Shown here: piece by piece, positions 24,211 through 38,100 of the stretch
Layout: every line of letters begins with the position of its first letter
Position numbering within the stretch: position 1 is the stretch's first letter
Source: Sarcocystis neurona
Taxonomy: Eukaryota > Apicomplexa > Conoidasida > Eucoccidiorida > Sarcocystidae
NCBI GenBank assembly: GCA_000727475.1
Contig: KL647288.1
Span: forward strand, 1,825,890-1,889,889
DNA: 64,000 nucleotides
Direction of reading: 5' to 3'
Notes under the pieces: generated by a model
Databases searched by the model: none
Seen by the model: the letters and a program-made list of their open reading frames with translations, nothing else
Told to the model about the DNA's origin: nothing
Program-made: the position numbers and the translations under genes

Positions 24211-27200
24211 ATTATTTACAGGAGAAACGGGAAGTACAAGAACTAATGAGGAGACTGCGAATCCAGGGGGAGAAAATACAGCAAAAAGAGAAAGACGAGG
24301 AAGAAGACAAGAAAAAGAGGTGAACGGAAATGAGAGCAGCTGTCGAGGGAAAAGAAGAAAGAAAACGAGCAAACGAGCAAAAAAGAAGAGACAGAAAACG
24401 TCTATAGGGGGAGATACAGACACGGACGCGAAAAAGGAGAGGACTCGAGAAAGAAACCGTAGAAAGTCCTACTTGTTCAAAAACCCGCCGCTTGCTGAGC
24501 TTTCCCACGGTAACGTGAGGGAGGACAATTACGAGTAGCACCAACAGGTGAAATCTGTGACCGAAGACTTAGAGCCATTTTCTAATCCTACAATATATGT
24601 CTACATACATATATATATATATATGTAGCCATGCGTTTAGTCATCAAGTTCGTACGCACAGACACACACCCATACTAGTCAGATACGGAGTGATAGGGGA
24701 CATGAAGGAGCTTCCATATACACGTGTGCTGAGGTGCAGGGGAATTATCAATGTAAGTGCTCTTTTCTCCGTAGAAGGCGCGGGGAACCAAGCACACCTA
24801 TATATTTTTACTTCCTGGTACAGATGAGAACTCACGACTACTCGCATACAAACGTATACATATGTGTATTCAGGTAACGAAGTAAAAAAGGAGACTTGTC
24901 TGCACGGTGGCAAAAGGTGACAGAACAAAATGCAGTCGGGCCACTCTGGGGAAGGCGGAGGAGAAATCTGGTATGCATACACTTTATTTCTCTACGCGAC
25001 GCAGGTATAGTTTAGTGGGAATGTGAACGGCGAATTCTGCAAGAGAAGGATACTTACCGGAGCCCTAGAAACAACCAACGGACAGAAACTGTTCTGTAGT
25101 ATCAAAAAGAAGCACGAGAAAAAGTCAGAATGGGGAAAAAAGTCCAATCGGCGGTGCTAGTTCGGTATATGAACAATACAAATCTGCCGCCGCTAACTGG
25201 TACACCGGCACGCTCGCGTCCGTGTCTCTGGCTCTGTGCCGAAATTTGGAGAAACGGGAGAATGTTGTGTTTACGTACCTTTGCAAATCTGCAGACTGCC
25301 TACATACAACACAAGAATATTTTCCTGTGTTGCCATCTACCTAAATCACCATATCTGTCGTGTTGATTCGTGCATCATGATGCGAGGGTGGATAGCTCTA
25401 TATACTGGTATGCTTCTCCTCTGGTTAAGCAGGGGACATCTGCTCGTATACTTTTCCCGAAACAACATCTTCGTATATGCTACGGGGATAGATATTTGAA
25501 TGGTATGCTGTCTTGCTGTAGAGGTTTCCGCATCTGCTTACCCTACAAACGGTTCTCTTTACAGAGCAGACGTGCATTATACACTTTCACTTGCTCGCAC
25601 GTAGGGAAAGGTTCGTGATACTTCGCGCTTACACACCAACAGTGGAGAAAAGTTTGCTCTCTCGAGGCGTGGAAAGCCGAAGAAACATGAAACGAACCCC
25701 TAGTCTCGCCGACCTCCAGCTTCCCCACTTGCACAACATGCACGTGTACCTACCCACATACGTGTAGGCGTATATGCAGATATACACAACCATCCAAAAC
25801 TATGTTCTGTTGCGTAAGAAATCCTTTCCTCTCGGCATAGTGTCAGTTCCGAAGTCATCGCCGTCGTCATTCCTCACACGCGGTAACCAAACGCATGCAT
25901 ACGTAAAATGCGGCGGAGAGGCCACCGGCGGAACACATGCCTACTTATCGGTGGAGATACCAGTATATTTGTAGTTTTTATTTGTTCTCTAAAGTTCGAT
26001 GGCACCTGAAGAGACGTCTGGTTTTGTGTGCACAGCCTTCTCTCCTGTACCGACTTCTGCGTACAACTGAACGTCACCTGTTAAGATTAATTAACCCCGT
26101 GGCGCAGCGAACGCCCGCGTGCAATGTCTCTATCTCTGTATCTCCCTCTCTCTATATATACATATACATGTATCCTGACTGGTGGTGGTAATTTTGGGTC
26201 TCCCAAAGATAGTGTACAGCTTCACGTAATATATTATATATGTTCCAGCAGACGGCGATCTCCTTATCGTCAGATAGTAGGCCGCTATTTTATTCTTTCG
26301 TAGGTGGGTTCGTGTAGATATTTTTCGATTTCCAGAAGCCGACTCAGGCTATTCTTTGAACGTATCTACACCTACGTGGCTGGTTAACAGATCTAAGTAC
26401 AGTCCTTTCCTGTGCTGGAGTTTCCTTAACCAGTGTGTACATTGTGACTTCATTGACACATGCCTTTCGTGTTCGTGTATATGCCGCTATATGCGTGTGT
26501 ATTCATCAACACGACGTTGGTAGAGACGTTCATGTATGTTTTCTCTTAATATTCGTGTGCACAAGTATATGTCCCAAAGGTTGACTACGAGAAGTCACAT
26601 CCAATTTCTACAGTTGTTACTGTTAAGTTCAGACATATTTATCACGAGGAATGCACCGCGTCTGCAGTTTCAGGCCTTTACGCACAGACGTAGTTAACAC
26701 TCGATCAACACGAAGACATTTCCTATGGCGCTCCGCATATTTTTTTAAGTCCGCACGGCCTGCTACGCCTGCAAGCCGTCAGCAGCTCGGATTGAGCGAG
26801 TTTGATTGTGAGGGAGCGAGCTGCATCAGATGATTGCTTCGTAATGCTGCAGCCTATCAAAACGTGCGAGGGGCTCTACCGTGAACGAGAGAAGACACAG
26901 ATTCACAGACAGGGAAAACTGGGAAGAGAACTGCAGGAACGGACAGATGAGTACAAAGGTAAAGATTCCGTACAAAAAAACTATAGTCTGGGACAGTTGG
27001 ACGGATAAAGAGGTCGACAGACAGGTGGGTAGGCACACACCTACGTAATCAAAATGGATAAAGGACTGAAGTGGAAGACGTCGTCTCCAATGTCAGTAAA
27101 GGGTCGCTGAGTCCAGGGTGTGGTTGTGTTCCATGTGCTTTTTCGCTGGAAGAACAAGCTGGAGCAACAGATCTACACTTGTGTTTTGTTTACTCGAGTA

Positions 27201-29160
27201 ATGAGTCGATATATTTATATGGAGCTACCGGATACGTACGTTGAGGTCTATATAATATACGTATATGTATGTGTATACACATGTATACGTATATCTTCGC
27301 ATTCTTGGGTGTACCTGCGTATGCACGCGTGGGTATGTGTAACCACAGTTCTAGACGCGTGTACGTCAACGTGGGTCCACTTCCCGTAGCTAACGTATAC
27401 ACGTGGATCCATGTACAGAGAGAGAGAGCTGACTGATAACTGCATCGATAGCCGTTGTTGCAAAACTGATACGTACGAGCAAAGGGTTGTTTCATAGGTT
27501 TTCTTCGGAAGTGGAGCCTACTGCACACTGTACGAAGGACAAAGATTTTTAGGAAATGCACAAACTGAAGGATGAAAACGAGGCACCAATTCGGTGCAGA
27601 AACAAGCGCACACTGTTACGGTAGGTGGAAGGAACTGAGGGGTCAAAACAATAAGGCAAACGCCGAGACGTGTTAAAGGAAGACAAACACTGCGTCTTTC
27701 TTACGGAAGTGGAGCAAAAACCGGACCGTTGACTGAAAGGATCAAAAAAACGTTACAGTCGCGGAAATATTGAAAACAATATCCTGAAGGTATTTTGGGG
27801 GTGACGAGAAAGGATGAGGACTAGCTACGCATTCTGCGTGCGTGCGCGGATGAATCTTCTTGGCTGCCCCTCACGTAATTAACCGATGATTGGAAACAGT
27901 GCGTCACCTAAAGAACAAGCCAGCGGGTAGAAGCGCTCGTGGAAGCGTATAGACGCGTGTGTGTTGCGTGTGGGCAACTGCAGAAAGCACTTGTGTACAC
28001 TCTGTAACTACGCAGCCGAAAGAAGGCACTAGGCATATAGGTATAGTCGTGTACGTACATATATATATGTATATATATATACATGCGTGCGACGACACGA
28101 TCTTTGCAGCGCACCTTCCAGTGCACAGGCATACACGTGTGTACACGTATGCTTATCTGTGTATATGTGTGAAGATACGATACGTGCAAGACACATTCCA
28201 GTTATCTTCCCACCGTTCAATGCAACTTGTTCATATCAGCACAACAGTGACTAGCAGCCGTAGTTAGCTAGCTCGCCTATCAGAGTATACATATGTGTGA
28301 GTATACCTGTATTAGTGTGTAAGTATGAATACGATACTCATTCGGCATGCACGACACACTGCCGCTGCTAACGTGTGCCTGTATCTAGCACAAGAAGAAC
28401 TGGATGAAGTAGGACATTACACCTGCGCTTCACAATCTGTAAATACATCACCGACTTTAATGCGGATGTGATACTCGAAGACACACATATGTACTTCCGT
28501 ATGTGCGCGAGTTTACGCAGATACGAATATGAACAAGTCTTGGAAAAAGGTGCACCCAGTGAGAGAATAGTAATTTACTGCTGTATAACTAATGGTACCC
28601 TATAGACCTTGAGTTTAAAAAATGGTCTCTTCAGCAGAACACTAAAGAAAAGTGCTCTAGGATGACTTGCTGGCTACGTAAACGAGATGAAGCCATATTA
28701 AGTATTTACACTAGAACAATGCGTCCCTCAAGATAAGTTCATAGTTCACGCGGAAATGTTCTTGGAGCTCCAAGATGAAGATAAAGCAGCCTGTCTCACT
28801 GTACTACTTAGAGTGGAGGACACGTTATATATATTCCCGGCGACGGGGCTGGTATCAAAAAGCCGTCGCCATGTTAGTTTTACACGTCGCAGGCAATCCA
28901 CCTGTTGCACAAAGGAACGGTACTCTACGCCCTTTCCAAAATGAGGGCCGGGAGTATGCCCGCCTTGATACGTTTGCGTTGTACTGTGTTTGTATCCACA
29001 AGAACAGTATGATATCCAGTATGTGTATGTTGTGTGGTGATCTCGAAAAAACCGAGTCACTTAAGTGTCCCTCTAAACTGTCAAAGAACCTCGTGTACAC
29101 ATTCCGTGGGGGAGACTGCAACGTTAACTCGTGAGCGACAAAATCGAAGAATTAGTGGGG
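24211..29160. other. WTAP upstream region and unique DNA, no confident gene
   Basis: About 24220-24440 is purine-rich on plus (pyrimidine-rich in the sense of WTAP), probably leader or promoter. The rest is unique sequence with small microsatellites near 24600, 26150, 27250 and 28060. Several frames of 60-120 codons exist (for example plus 28756-28944 and plus 28775-29134, overlapping each other), but none shows a motif or a supported splice pair. Confidence 0.45.
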
Positions 29161-29625
29161 CACCGGCCGGCGGCCGCAATAAACGTGCACACCCGTCATC
29201 GTAAGTCTTGCATACGTGGACGCTACGACGGTGTATAAGTATATTCATATACAAATGTATACATACGAGGACAGGCATGAGCACGTGGGTGTACGCCGTG
29301 AAACTGCAGCCTCCGCACCGGCCGGCGGCCGCAATAAACGTGCACACCGGTCATCGTAAGTCGTGCATACGTGGACGCTACGAAGGTGTATAAGTATATT
29401 CATATACAAATGTATACATACGAGGACAGGTACGAGCACGTGGGTGTACGTCGTGAAACTGCAGCCTCCGCACAGGCCGGTGGCCGCAATAAACGTGCAC
29501 ACACGTCATCGTAAGTGTTGCATACGTGGACGCTACGAAGGTATGTAAGTATATTCGTATACAAATGTATACATACGAGGACAGGTATGAGCACGTGGGT
29601 GTACGCCGTGAAACTGCACCGTCCG
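29161..29625. repeat. 155-bp tandem repeat, three copies
   Basis: Copies start at 29161, 29316 and 29471, marked by CACCGGCCGGCGGCCGCAAT (third copy CACAGGCCGGTGGCCGCAAT). The period is exactly 155 bp both times. Each copy has a GC-rich head, a middle with ACGTGGACGCTACGA, a TATACAAATGTATACATACG block and a tail GTGAAACTGCA. Differences between copies are scattered single bases. Because 155 is not a multiple of three, no frame is conserved across copies, arguing against a repeated protein domain. Confidence 0.95.
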
Positions 29626-31862
29626 CAAAAGTAAGCAGCACGCGGCTGTGTGTCTCTTACTAAGGAGTGAGCTAGCCAATTCATGCTTCACGTGCGTAGG
29701 TTTCCCGCCATGCTTTTGTTCGCACCAGCTGGGGATGAGGCCCACGCTTCGCCTGAGGGGGTGTGATTTTCGAGGCAGCATCGGGTCAGTACGGTCTCCG
29801 GAGACGCAGGAAGCCACACCTGAAACGTAGACTACAGGAGAGATACGGTTTGTGTATATACGCACACATGGACAGGTAATTACCTGTTACACCGAAATTG
29901 AGAGACACTAACGATGCATACATCTGCAAACGTGAACTCGCTTCGAGAGAGTAGATCCAAATCCTGCTATCAGGCACAGGGTTCCGCAGTCTACTTACTG
30001 GATATGGGCCTGTACAGACCGGAAACCGAATAGTGGTTTCCCGGACTCCTGCGAGGGTGACAGTGTGCAGTCGGAAGAACTACGGCTATGCGCGCACGCA
30101 CGTGCGCTTATAAAAAACACTTGTTTCCCAGACGGAACCGCTCTACTGTCCGCTGCTCTTCGGCACATATCTGCTGCTGCTGCTCTTCCCGATAACATAC
30201 ACGATTGCCTTATACAAGTGTAGAAAAAATGGACAGTAAAGGAGAGGTAGACATCGATGATGGTTCACAGGCAAAAGTGGGCAGTTTTCACACGTGGGCG
30301 CAAAAAAGAGACACGGTGTTAGGCACGCTCATGTAAAAACACTTAGGGACGGACTACACGCTCTAGAATTGCGGTGGCAGATTTGAAACTTACCACACAT
30401 TCTGCCGTTTCCTTGTGTGAGTGTGGCCGATAGGCAAATTTGGAACCGCGGAGGTGTGACAATTCGTTCAGCACAATGGGAATCACTGTCGTACGAGCAA
30501 GAGCTGGCTGCTCATTATTGTGGAATCTCTTCTTGCCTGCACTTACTCTGCCTGCCCGTGTTCGAATGTGTGAACACATCCACTGAATAGCAGGACTTGC
30601 GTAAAACGTTCTTCAATTAAAGATGAAGATGCTGACTGACACCCATCGGGCTTCTCTCAATATGATGAAAGTGGGCTCATGACAGCCTTCAAGATGTCCG
30701 AGCGCGATGGCAGCCGGCGGATACTCGGGTAGCGGCCACTGGAAGGAAGAGAATACGGTGACAGATTTGTTTGGTTCCCACAGTCCGCAGAGCACGAACA
30801 CGTTATCTTCTCTGACTTCAGTACTGCCGGGACACCCCTGACACGCAGGTGCTGAAGCTGTTGTCTTTCCATTGTGGCTTCAAATTACATTGAAATCCTC
30901 TGTGTTTTTGTCCACACTTTGCCGCGTCCAACTACCTGAACCATGTGGGGTTTGCCTTCTGTTGTACCTTTACGTACTGTCGAGTACGCAAAACGTATAC
31001 AGTGGCGTACAGGAATACACGAGGGGAGCAGTACAACTAGTGTAAACGAAGTTTGGTAAAGGTGGAGTCACGAAGGAGTCAAACGTGTGTGCAAAACGCT
31101 GTAGCACAGCTTGTCCTTTTAGCAATGCTTTTGTAAGTGTGTGCAGATTGGTACAGCCTGAAGCCAAACCAGGTCAGCGGAGGTCGGAACGGGCCCGCTG
31201 ACGCACTGAGGTGAGCAGCAGACTCGAAATTTCCTCTACATATTTTGGTGCCTCAAGGCATTTCGTGTTGTGGACGTTTTTTAACGGAATTCTTCTGCCC
31301 TACTCACTAAACACGTCACGTATCAGCCGGGGCAGGTGTGTACGCAGACTGACTCAACCTGATTGGCGCCTTGGCAGTAACGAATGTGAATGTGAATGTC
31401 ATCTGTTCGCACACTGATTCTCTTCTCCCTCTGTTGGGGGAGGCGATTTAGTTATATCAGCTTTCTGAATTTCTCTGTCAAAGCGGGTAACGTGGTCGAC
31501 TGATTAGCACGCGCCCGAACCACGCCGTTAGCTAGCTGCACTGTGGTGTAGCCCGCTTTGACGTGTGTACACGAGACTGCTAGTGACCATGCGACTCAAA
31601 AGAGAGGAAGCCTGCTTTCAAATATGAGACTCTCCAGCCTGTAAGACCCTTAAAGAAGCTCGTTTGTTCTGGGGGCAGTCTTCCACTTACTCCGCTTTGT
31701 CCTTTGCGTATTTTTTTCGACGACCGCGGTAGCTACCGCGCACGCCGCTGTCTCAGCCGCAGTCAGCAGACTACTTTGCACCTTGTTCTCTCGTTTTGCG
31801 ACGCCTTTGGGCATTCTCTCTAGAAGCGGCGTCGACGCAGTGATACTGCGCTTGCAAGCCAT
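29533..31862 (-). CDS. Tentative multi-exon gene of unknown function, divergent from the carboxypeptidase
   Basis: This is a splice-based model only, with no family match. Exon 1, 31862-31691, begins with ATG (MACKRS...) and ends KR plus one base at a GTAAGT donor. Exon 2, 30536-30394, starts with the two bases that complete that codon and ends at GTG|GTAAGT. A third block ends at 29999 (CA|GTAAGT); its frame joins in phase to 29963-29884 (ending at GTAATT) and that to a block starting at 29819 after a GTTTCAG acceptor, whose frame closes at 29533 inside the 155-bp repeat. How exon 2 connects to the third block is unresolved in phase, so there may be two genes or a missing exon. The protein would be basic and Ser/Arg-rich. 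The start lies 320 bp from the carboxypeptidase start on the other strand, a reasonable promoter spacing. Confidence 0.3.
31477..31562. ncRNA. Possible structured RNA or cruciform: three-way-junction fold
   Basis: GTCAAAGCGGG (31477-31487) is perfectly complementary to CCCGCTTTGAC (31552-31562), an 11-bp closing stem. Inside it, TAACGTGGT (31488-31496) pairs with ACCAC..GTTA (31519-31530) with a small bulge, and 31531-31551 can form a weaker hairpin. The three together would fold as a closed junction of 86 nt. It lies in intron 1 of the tentative minus-strand gene. It is not a standard tRNA: no T-arm consensus was found. Strand and function are unknown. Confidence 0.35.
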
Positions 31863-32181
31863 TCCACTCGACTGGTTGTTTCGCGCAACTTCTCCGTGTG
31901 CTGTGCGTGCGTTTTTTGGTGTGCCTCTCTTCAGAACACCGCGACTCTCTCCCTGTTGAAATCAGAGCTCTGCTGAAATCAGCCTTTTCCCGTGTCTGAC
32001 GCCACGCGTATGCACATACCTTCTAAAGCCTAAACGCCGTCATGTGGTGTTTCTAGGTGCGACATGATGAATCAAGTTTCATGGAATGATACAAACAGGG
32101 AATCATCCTATTTGCTCACCGTACCAAATCATATGGTGACTGCACCACTGGAAGTACAGGCTGACTGCTAACAGCGCGAAA
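31863..32181. promoter_or_regulatory. Putative divergent promoter
   Basis: This 319-bp interval lies between the ATG of the tentative minus-strand gene (31862) and the ATG chosen for the carboxypeptidase (32182). It is free of the microsatellites found in introns and fairly GC-balanced. No TATA box or named motif is claimed; the assignment rests only on position. Confidence 0.35.
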
Positions 32182-35100
32182 ATGCGTGGTGGCCGTTTCT
32201 CGGCTGCGGAGGGGGCTGATGTATCGATGGCTGGCGGCGGTAGCAAAGAACGATTGAATGCGGGCTTGGCTAATCCGATGACGAGGCATTTTCCTGGCAG
32301 TAGAGCTGTTGACGTTAGCAATAAATGTACTGTGAGCAAACAAGCAAATTTGACCTCTGGTATTGCCAGCATACCGCGGGTCCTGTGTCATAAAGAATGT
32401 AAGACAAGCAGGAGACGCCTAGTCGTCCGCTTGCTCCCGTGTGTTTCCTCCCTTCGACTTACCACGCTGTGTTTTCTGCTCATTCACTGCAGCGCCTGCT
32501 TCTCTGTATCTCGTTTGTCAGACGTTCCCGCCTCACTGCCTTGTACCAATGCATCTGGTAGCCGTTTGGTTACTTCCTCCGCTGGAATCATCGCGGCCGA
32601 CGCCGCGAATGCTATAGCCGCTGGTGAAACAGTTGACTCCGCTGCTGAAAGTGGTGCTTCTGCTGCTCGGACGAACGCCGGTGTTCCTCCAGCTGAAACA
32701 GCAGCATTTATTCGTGCAGCCAACATCCCTGCTGCTGACGCTACTGCCGGACCGGTGACAGCAACACCAGCAGCAGGATTCGAGTTCTCTCGTGCTCCGG
32801 CAACGGCGGAAGTTGGCAACAATGTCGCGTCTGGTAGTCTACTCTCCACGCAGCAGGCTACCAGCATCCCCGGACGCCTGCCTGCTGGATATCAGACGTA
32901 CAGAGAAATGCTCGGGCTCCTGCGAACTCTCGCTGCGTCGCAGTGCCCAGAGTTGGAACTGACACAGCGTCGAAATGGCCAGTTGAAGGTAATTAATAGG
33001 CGAAAAAAGACAACACCCGTTTCCTACAGCCAAATCATATGGACTTGGAGAGCTAGCTACCTATGTGTTCGTACCCGTGTCAATGTTTTTGTGGGTATAG
33101 TCATCTGCGGGGCACATTTCTCTCGCTCTCTCTCTCGCTCTACGTGTACGTTTCTTATGTGCACCAAGTAGTGAAGGCACCCAGGATCTAGTTATGCCCC
33201 GGCCAAATTACTTTGACTTGCTGTGCTTGCTCTCCTCTGGCTCTCTTCGTGAGTGACACACTCTGCATCCGAAGGTGTGCTGCATATCAGCCGACTCCTG
33301 CTACGCGTAAACGCGTGCATATACGGTATGAACTTTCTTCCATGCCTCCACGGCTCTCTGTACACAGGCCTGCCCGCGTCTTCTAGTACAAATGTATGTC
33401 CCCGCTGTGGACTCATCCGGTGAAAACGAGTCCCTCCCGTAGGCGTACTTGACAGGCACGTCGCAGACAACGCCTCGCGCTCACGCACACACGTGCAACG
33501 GCTCGTATACATACTCGCATGCGCGTACACATATATAAAACAGAGAACCACGGAAAGGCATATCGCAGCTGTCTGCGGAAGTAGACTCGTGCGAACCTAC
33601 GTTGTTAAGCGAGTACACCCACCCACCCCCCCCCCCCACCACACACACACACACATATACACACTTGAGGAAGAGAACTGGGCACGTTACTCATGGTGGA
33701 ACCGGGGAGTTAGCAAAGTGAGTTTTCGGAACTGCGCCAGTTGTTGGGTGTTTCCTCATACGTGGCTGCTGGGCTTATCTCGTGGACACCGGCCGACATG
33801 TTCGTTCGCTCACCAGTGTGCGTTTCTCACTAATGCGCGTGGTCGCTTAACAGTCGCAGTGACGCGTGCAGACAGCTTTAATATGCCGTCCCCATTCTGT
33901 AGTTCTCATTGCCTTTGCGCGCGAGTATACCTATGCAGACAGCTATTATATTTCTGTCTCTCTCCGGAGTTCTCTGCGTCGTACCGATGCGCCGCTACCT
34001 GCCTTTGATATCTGCGCATGGCACTTCAAAGTGTCCGCAGAGGCGTAGACACCACGTTCTGTTCCTTTTTGGCTCGTATGTCTACATGGGCCTTTTTGGG
34101 TTCCTTTCTGCTAGCACAGGTGCATACTAGCAAGACGTACGCATACATCATACCTGCATGCGTATGGGTATGCAAGTATTCGTGTAAATGTACACCGTTT
34201 ATCTCACGAAGTGTAGAAACTCTAGGTATCTTTCATGAAGACACCCACTACAGGCGCGTGTGTCTATGTTGCGTGCACGCGTATACCGGCAGAGAAGAGG
34301 TCACGGCATTATACTCACGTCTCTCTCTATCTCTCTATATTTACGTAGATATGATTAACAGTTGCAGGCTTCCGCAGAGTGATGGCTAGATGTACGTCTA
34401 TAGAGAGATTCATAAACATCCGTATTGTAATTGCACGGGTAGATTTGTATAGCAAGAGGCAGCTCGGTGCGCCACACATGCGTGTATATCTGTGTATTTG
34501 TGTATCTGTCCCCGTCGGTACCCACTCACGGGTTTATTGAGACTGGCTACACATATATGCATGCATACATATATCTATCAGAGAGACAGAGAGACAGATA
34601 ATGAGATTTTTCCGCTACGGGTGTGTGTGTATATATTCATTTGATACAGCCGTGTAGGTGTTCGTATATCTGCGTATGTATGTGGTGTGAAAATTAGTAT
34701 AGAGAACAGTAACTGCGTACTTACACATTGGTGTATGTGTACGTGTATGTGTACGCGCCTCTTCTCGGTACGGATGCGGTAGGAAGCAATCGACTGCACA
34801 CGTGTACACAGAGAGATATATATGTACATATATATATATATATCTATATATTTCCAGCAGTACATACATAAACCTGCTTATATTTGGTGGATGAATAAAA
34901 TGGGTGCAGAGGAGGCTGAGGTGTTAGGTGTCATGTTTCTCTGTCGAATTCTTGTCTGTGTACACCTTCGGGTAATATTTTCGTTTTGGTCACCTGCTGT
35001 AGTCTTTCCTGCCGCCCTCCTCTTCCTCCTCCCTTTCTACTGCGATTCCTTCTTCTAGTGCTGTCTCTACTATCTAGCCTTGTCCTTCCCTCTTTTTCTT

Positions 35101-38100
35101 CAATTTTCTTCACCCTTTCTTGCCCTTTGTCCCCCCCTGTTATTTCTGTCTCCTCTTTATCTTTCTTTCTCTCGATTTCTTTTCTTTTGTTGGGCGTCCC
35201 GTCCCGTTGTGTCATCTATCCGTTTTTGTCTGTGCCCGTTTTATCCGTCTCTTCACGTCCACCGTCTCCGTACGCCTCCTCCTCTTCATTCTCCCTTTCT
35301 TCTTGTCTCGGTTTTCGTCTCTCAGTCTCCCCTTTTAACCGTTCGTATTTCTACTCCGTGCGTCGTCTTTTTCTTTCTTTTTTGTGTGTGCTCCCCCGTA
35401 GCACCTTCACTTTCAGATGCCCTGTGTTTCTCTCTTGGGCTCCGGCTATCTTTCTTCCTGGCTCTCTTCCTTCCTTTTCCGTCTTTTCTCTCTCTCCGTA
35501 CTACTTTTATTTCCTGTGCTTCTCCCTTCTTCTCCGTTGTCGGATCCTCGTGATCTTTTCTTTCTCGCCCTGCCGCTGCTCTCGGGCCATTCTTTCTTCA
35601 CCGCGTTGTCTTTCGCCTCTCATCTTCGGCTCTTTTCCCACCCCTTCCCGTTTCGTTTCCTTCTTTCTTTCTATCCGTCTACATAATTTCAGCTTCCAGA
35701 AAGGTTCACCTTTCCGCTTTTCGACGCGCCTCTGCTGTTGCTGCTGTCGCTCAGCGAGTACACCTGCCCTTTCGTTTGCATCTGTATGTGTGAGACGTCG
35801 CGATTGCATGCGGTGCTGCAGCTGGACGTTATCAAACTCAAGCGGAACAACAGCAGCAGCAGTGGAGGCGACAGCAGCGAGAGCCCTACCCAGCAGCAGG
35901 AGCGAGTGTTTATTCTTAGCGGAGAGCATCCCAGAGAGCTGCTCCCTCCTGCAGTGTTGCTGCATTTCATCCAGCTCCTCTGTGGGATGCAGCCTGCTGC
36001 TCCTGCTGGGCCTCGCAACGCTCCTCTTCTTTCTTCTTCGTCGTCCTTTCTGTCGGCTGCAGCACGTGGCCATCAGCAGCAGGAAGACGAAGAAGACGAG
36101 AGCGAAGGAGAAGAGAAAGACGAAGAAGAAGATAAAGAAGAGGCAGGCAGCGAAGAATTGCAGGACGCGCAGGACAGTAGCAGCCGCGACAACAGGGGAA
36201 GTAGCGACCGAAGTGAAGAGGACGGAGGGGAGGGCCCGGATCGTTTTCAAAAGTTACTGGACCGTGCAGAGTTTCAGATTGTCCTGAACGCCAATCCTTT
36301 CGCAAGAAAAAAAGTTGAAGAGGTATTTCCCGGCAAGCCCACCAAAGTCATTTCCAACGAAAAGAACCGTGTAGTGTGTACAGGCGTAAATAAATAATTA
36401 GTGAGGGCACATACGTACACCGGCGTGTAAAAATTCTCTCTCTCTACGTATACGTATATATATATATATATATATATATACGTATACACGTATGCGTATG
36501 TATGTGTACATATATATCTGTATACCTGCACACACAAATACATGTATGTATGATCCTCTCTCTATATGTACATATATATATATATATGGCCATTTTTTCC
36601 ATTGAGGCAATTCCCTGTGTCATTGCGTCTCTCCCACGCATATGGAAAATTAATGTTCGCAAGAGCAAATATATATATATATATGTGTATAGGTATGTAA
36701 CTACATATATGCGTACATATATGTATGTATGTATGTACATATGTTTGTGTATGGATGCATATATGCATATATAGATATATATATATACATATATGCAGGT
36801 GAATGAAAACCGTATGTGTGTACGTGCGTAGATAGAGGAGACACGTTTTTCTGAATGTGTTCACAGGTATGCGTCATCTTTACGTGCATAGACTTGTTGC
36901 ATATATGTCAAGGTCCACGGAGATGGACTGCGTCTACATCTGTGTGTGTTTGCACACCTGCTGCGTCTATATGTATGCGTACCTCGTGTGTGTCTGCTTT
37001 CTGGTCTTATTCCGTTTCTTTTCTCCTTTTCCTCCTATCGCCGTCGTTTCGATTTTGCTTGTTGTGTTTTACCTGGGGCCGTAGGGAGAATATTGCAGAC
37101 GAGGGACTCTCAATAACGTAGATTTGAATCGCAACTGGGGCGCTTTTTGGGAGGCTAGTACGCAGGAGGAGTCAGAACCGTCGGCCGTGGCAGGAGCAGC
37201 AAGTGAAGAAAAGGAAGCGGCAGCAGGCGCAGGTGAACTTTTAACAGGGGGTCCCTCACCTTTCAGCGAGCCGGAGACCCAGTTGCTGAAGCAGCTTCTA
37301 CTGCAGTTCCACCCAACTTTGTTCATTTCTCTCCACTCCGGTAGCCTGGGAGTATTCACTCCGTTTGGGTATGCGGACTACAAGCCACACACACACGGCA
37401 AGCGCCTACAGGAGGTGGCACATAGCATTGCCCACAGTCCTCGATGTAGGAATGTGGATTCTGGAGATCAGTGCGTCGCAGGCACTGCTGGTCAATATTT
37501 CTCTGCTAAGGGGAATTGTTTGGATTGGGTCTACACCGCGGTGAAACCAACGCCTCTTGCTTTCTTGGTGGAAATCTACCGAGGCCAGAACGATGCGTCA
37601 GCATTGCCGGAGCAGGGAACGACACCGACTACGGAAAGTCTACAGGTCGGCGGCGTGACAGCGACAGACAAGCCAAAGGGAGAAGAAAACGATGTTGCTG
37701 GTGTTGCCAGCGGGCCAGAGGCCGAAGTGCGTCCTCAGCAGCGCTTCACGTTCGCGCAAACACACGATACAGACGGAGACGCGGCGCACCCAGCGGGTCT
37801 TTCGGGTGTACGTACACCTGAAAACAACCTCGCGACGAAAGACGAGTCACCGGGCCGACACGTTTTTGGGGCTCGCCGTCGGGCACGAATCAACCCGCAC
37901 TTTTCTAGTACTTCCTTCCGAGAGAGAAACGTGAGTTTGAATGCCCGAACTGGGCATCTTCACCACGAGCGTCCTGCAGGGTCAGCTGGCTTCTCAAATT
38001 TCTCGTCTTCCTCCAGCAGCAGCCACAACAGCGGCAGGGAGGGCGACAGAAGACGCCTCGAGGCCGAGGCCGTTAACACGTCGTTTTTGGAGACGAGAAA

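Noticed and set aside
23567..24538. Plus-strand 323-codon Ala/Gly-rich frame opposite WTAP exon 1
   Set aside because: GCN/GGC repeats open several frames at once; the minus strand has an ATG, a GTAAGT donor and phase continuity with the WTAP core.
29161..29625. CRISPR-like array
   Set aside because: The units are contiguous 155-bp tandem copies without spacers, in a eukaryotic context.
31477..31562. tRNA gene
   Set aside because: The closing stem is longer than an acceptor stem and no T-arm consensus or anticodon loop could be placed.
34986..36287. Plus-strand 433-codon Phe/Ser/Pro-rich frame
   Set aside because: It is the intronic pyrimidine tract read through the acceptor; the M14 motifs lie in another frame of exon 2.
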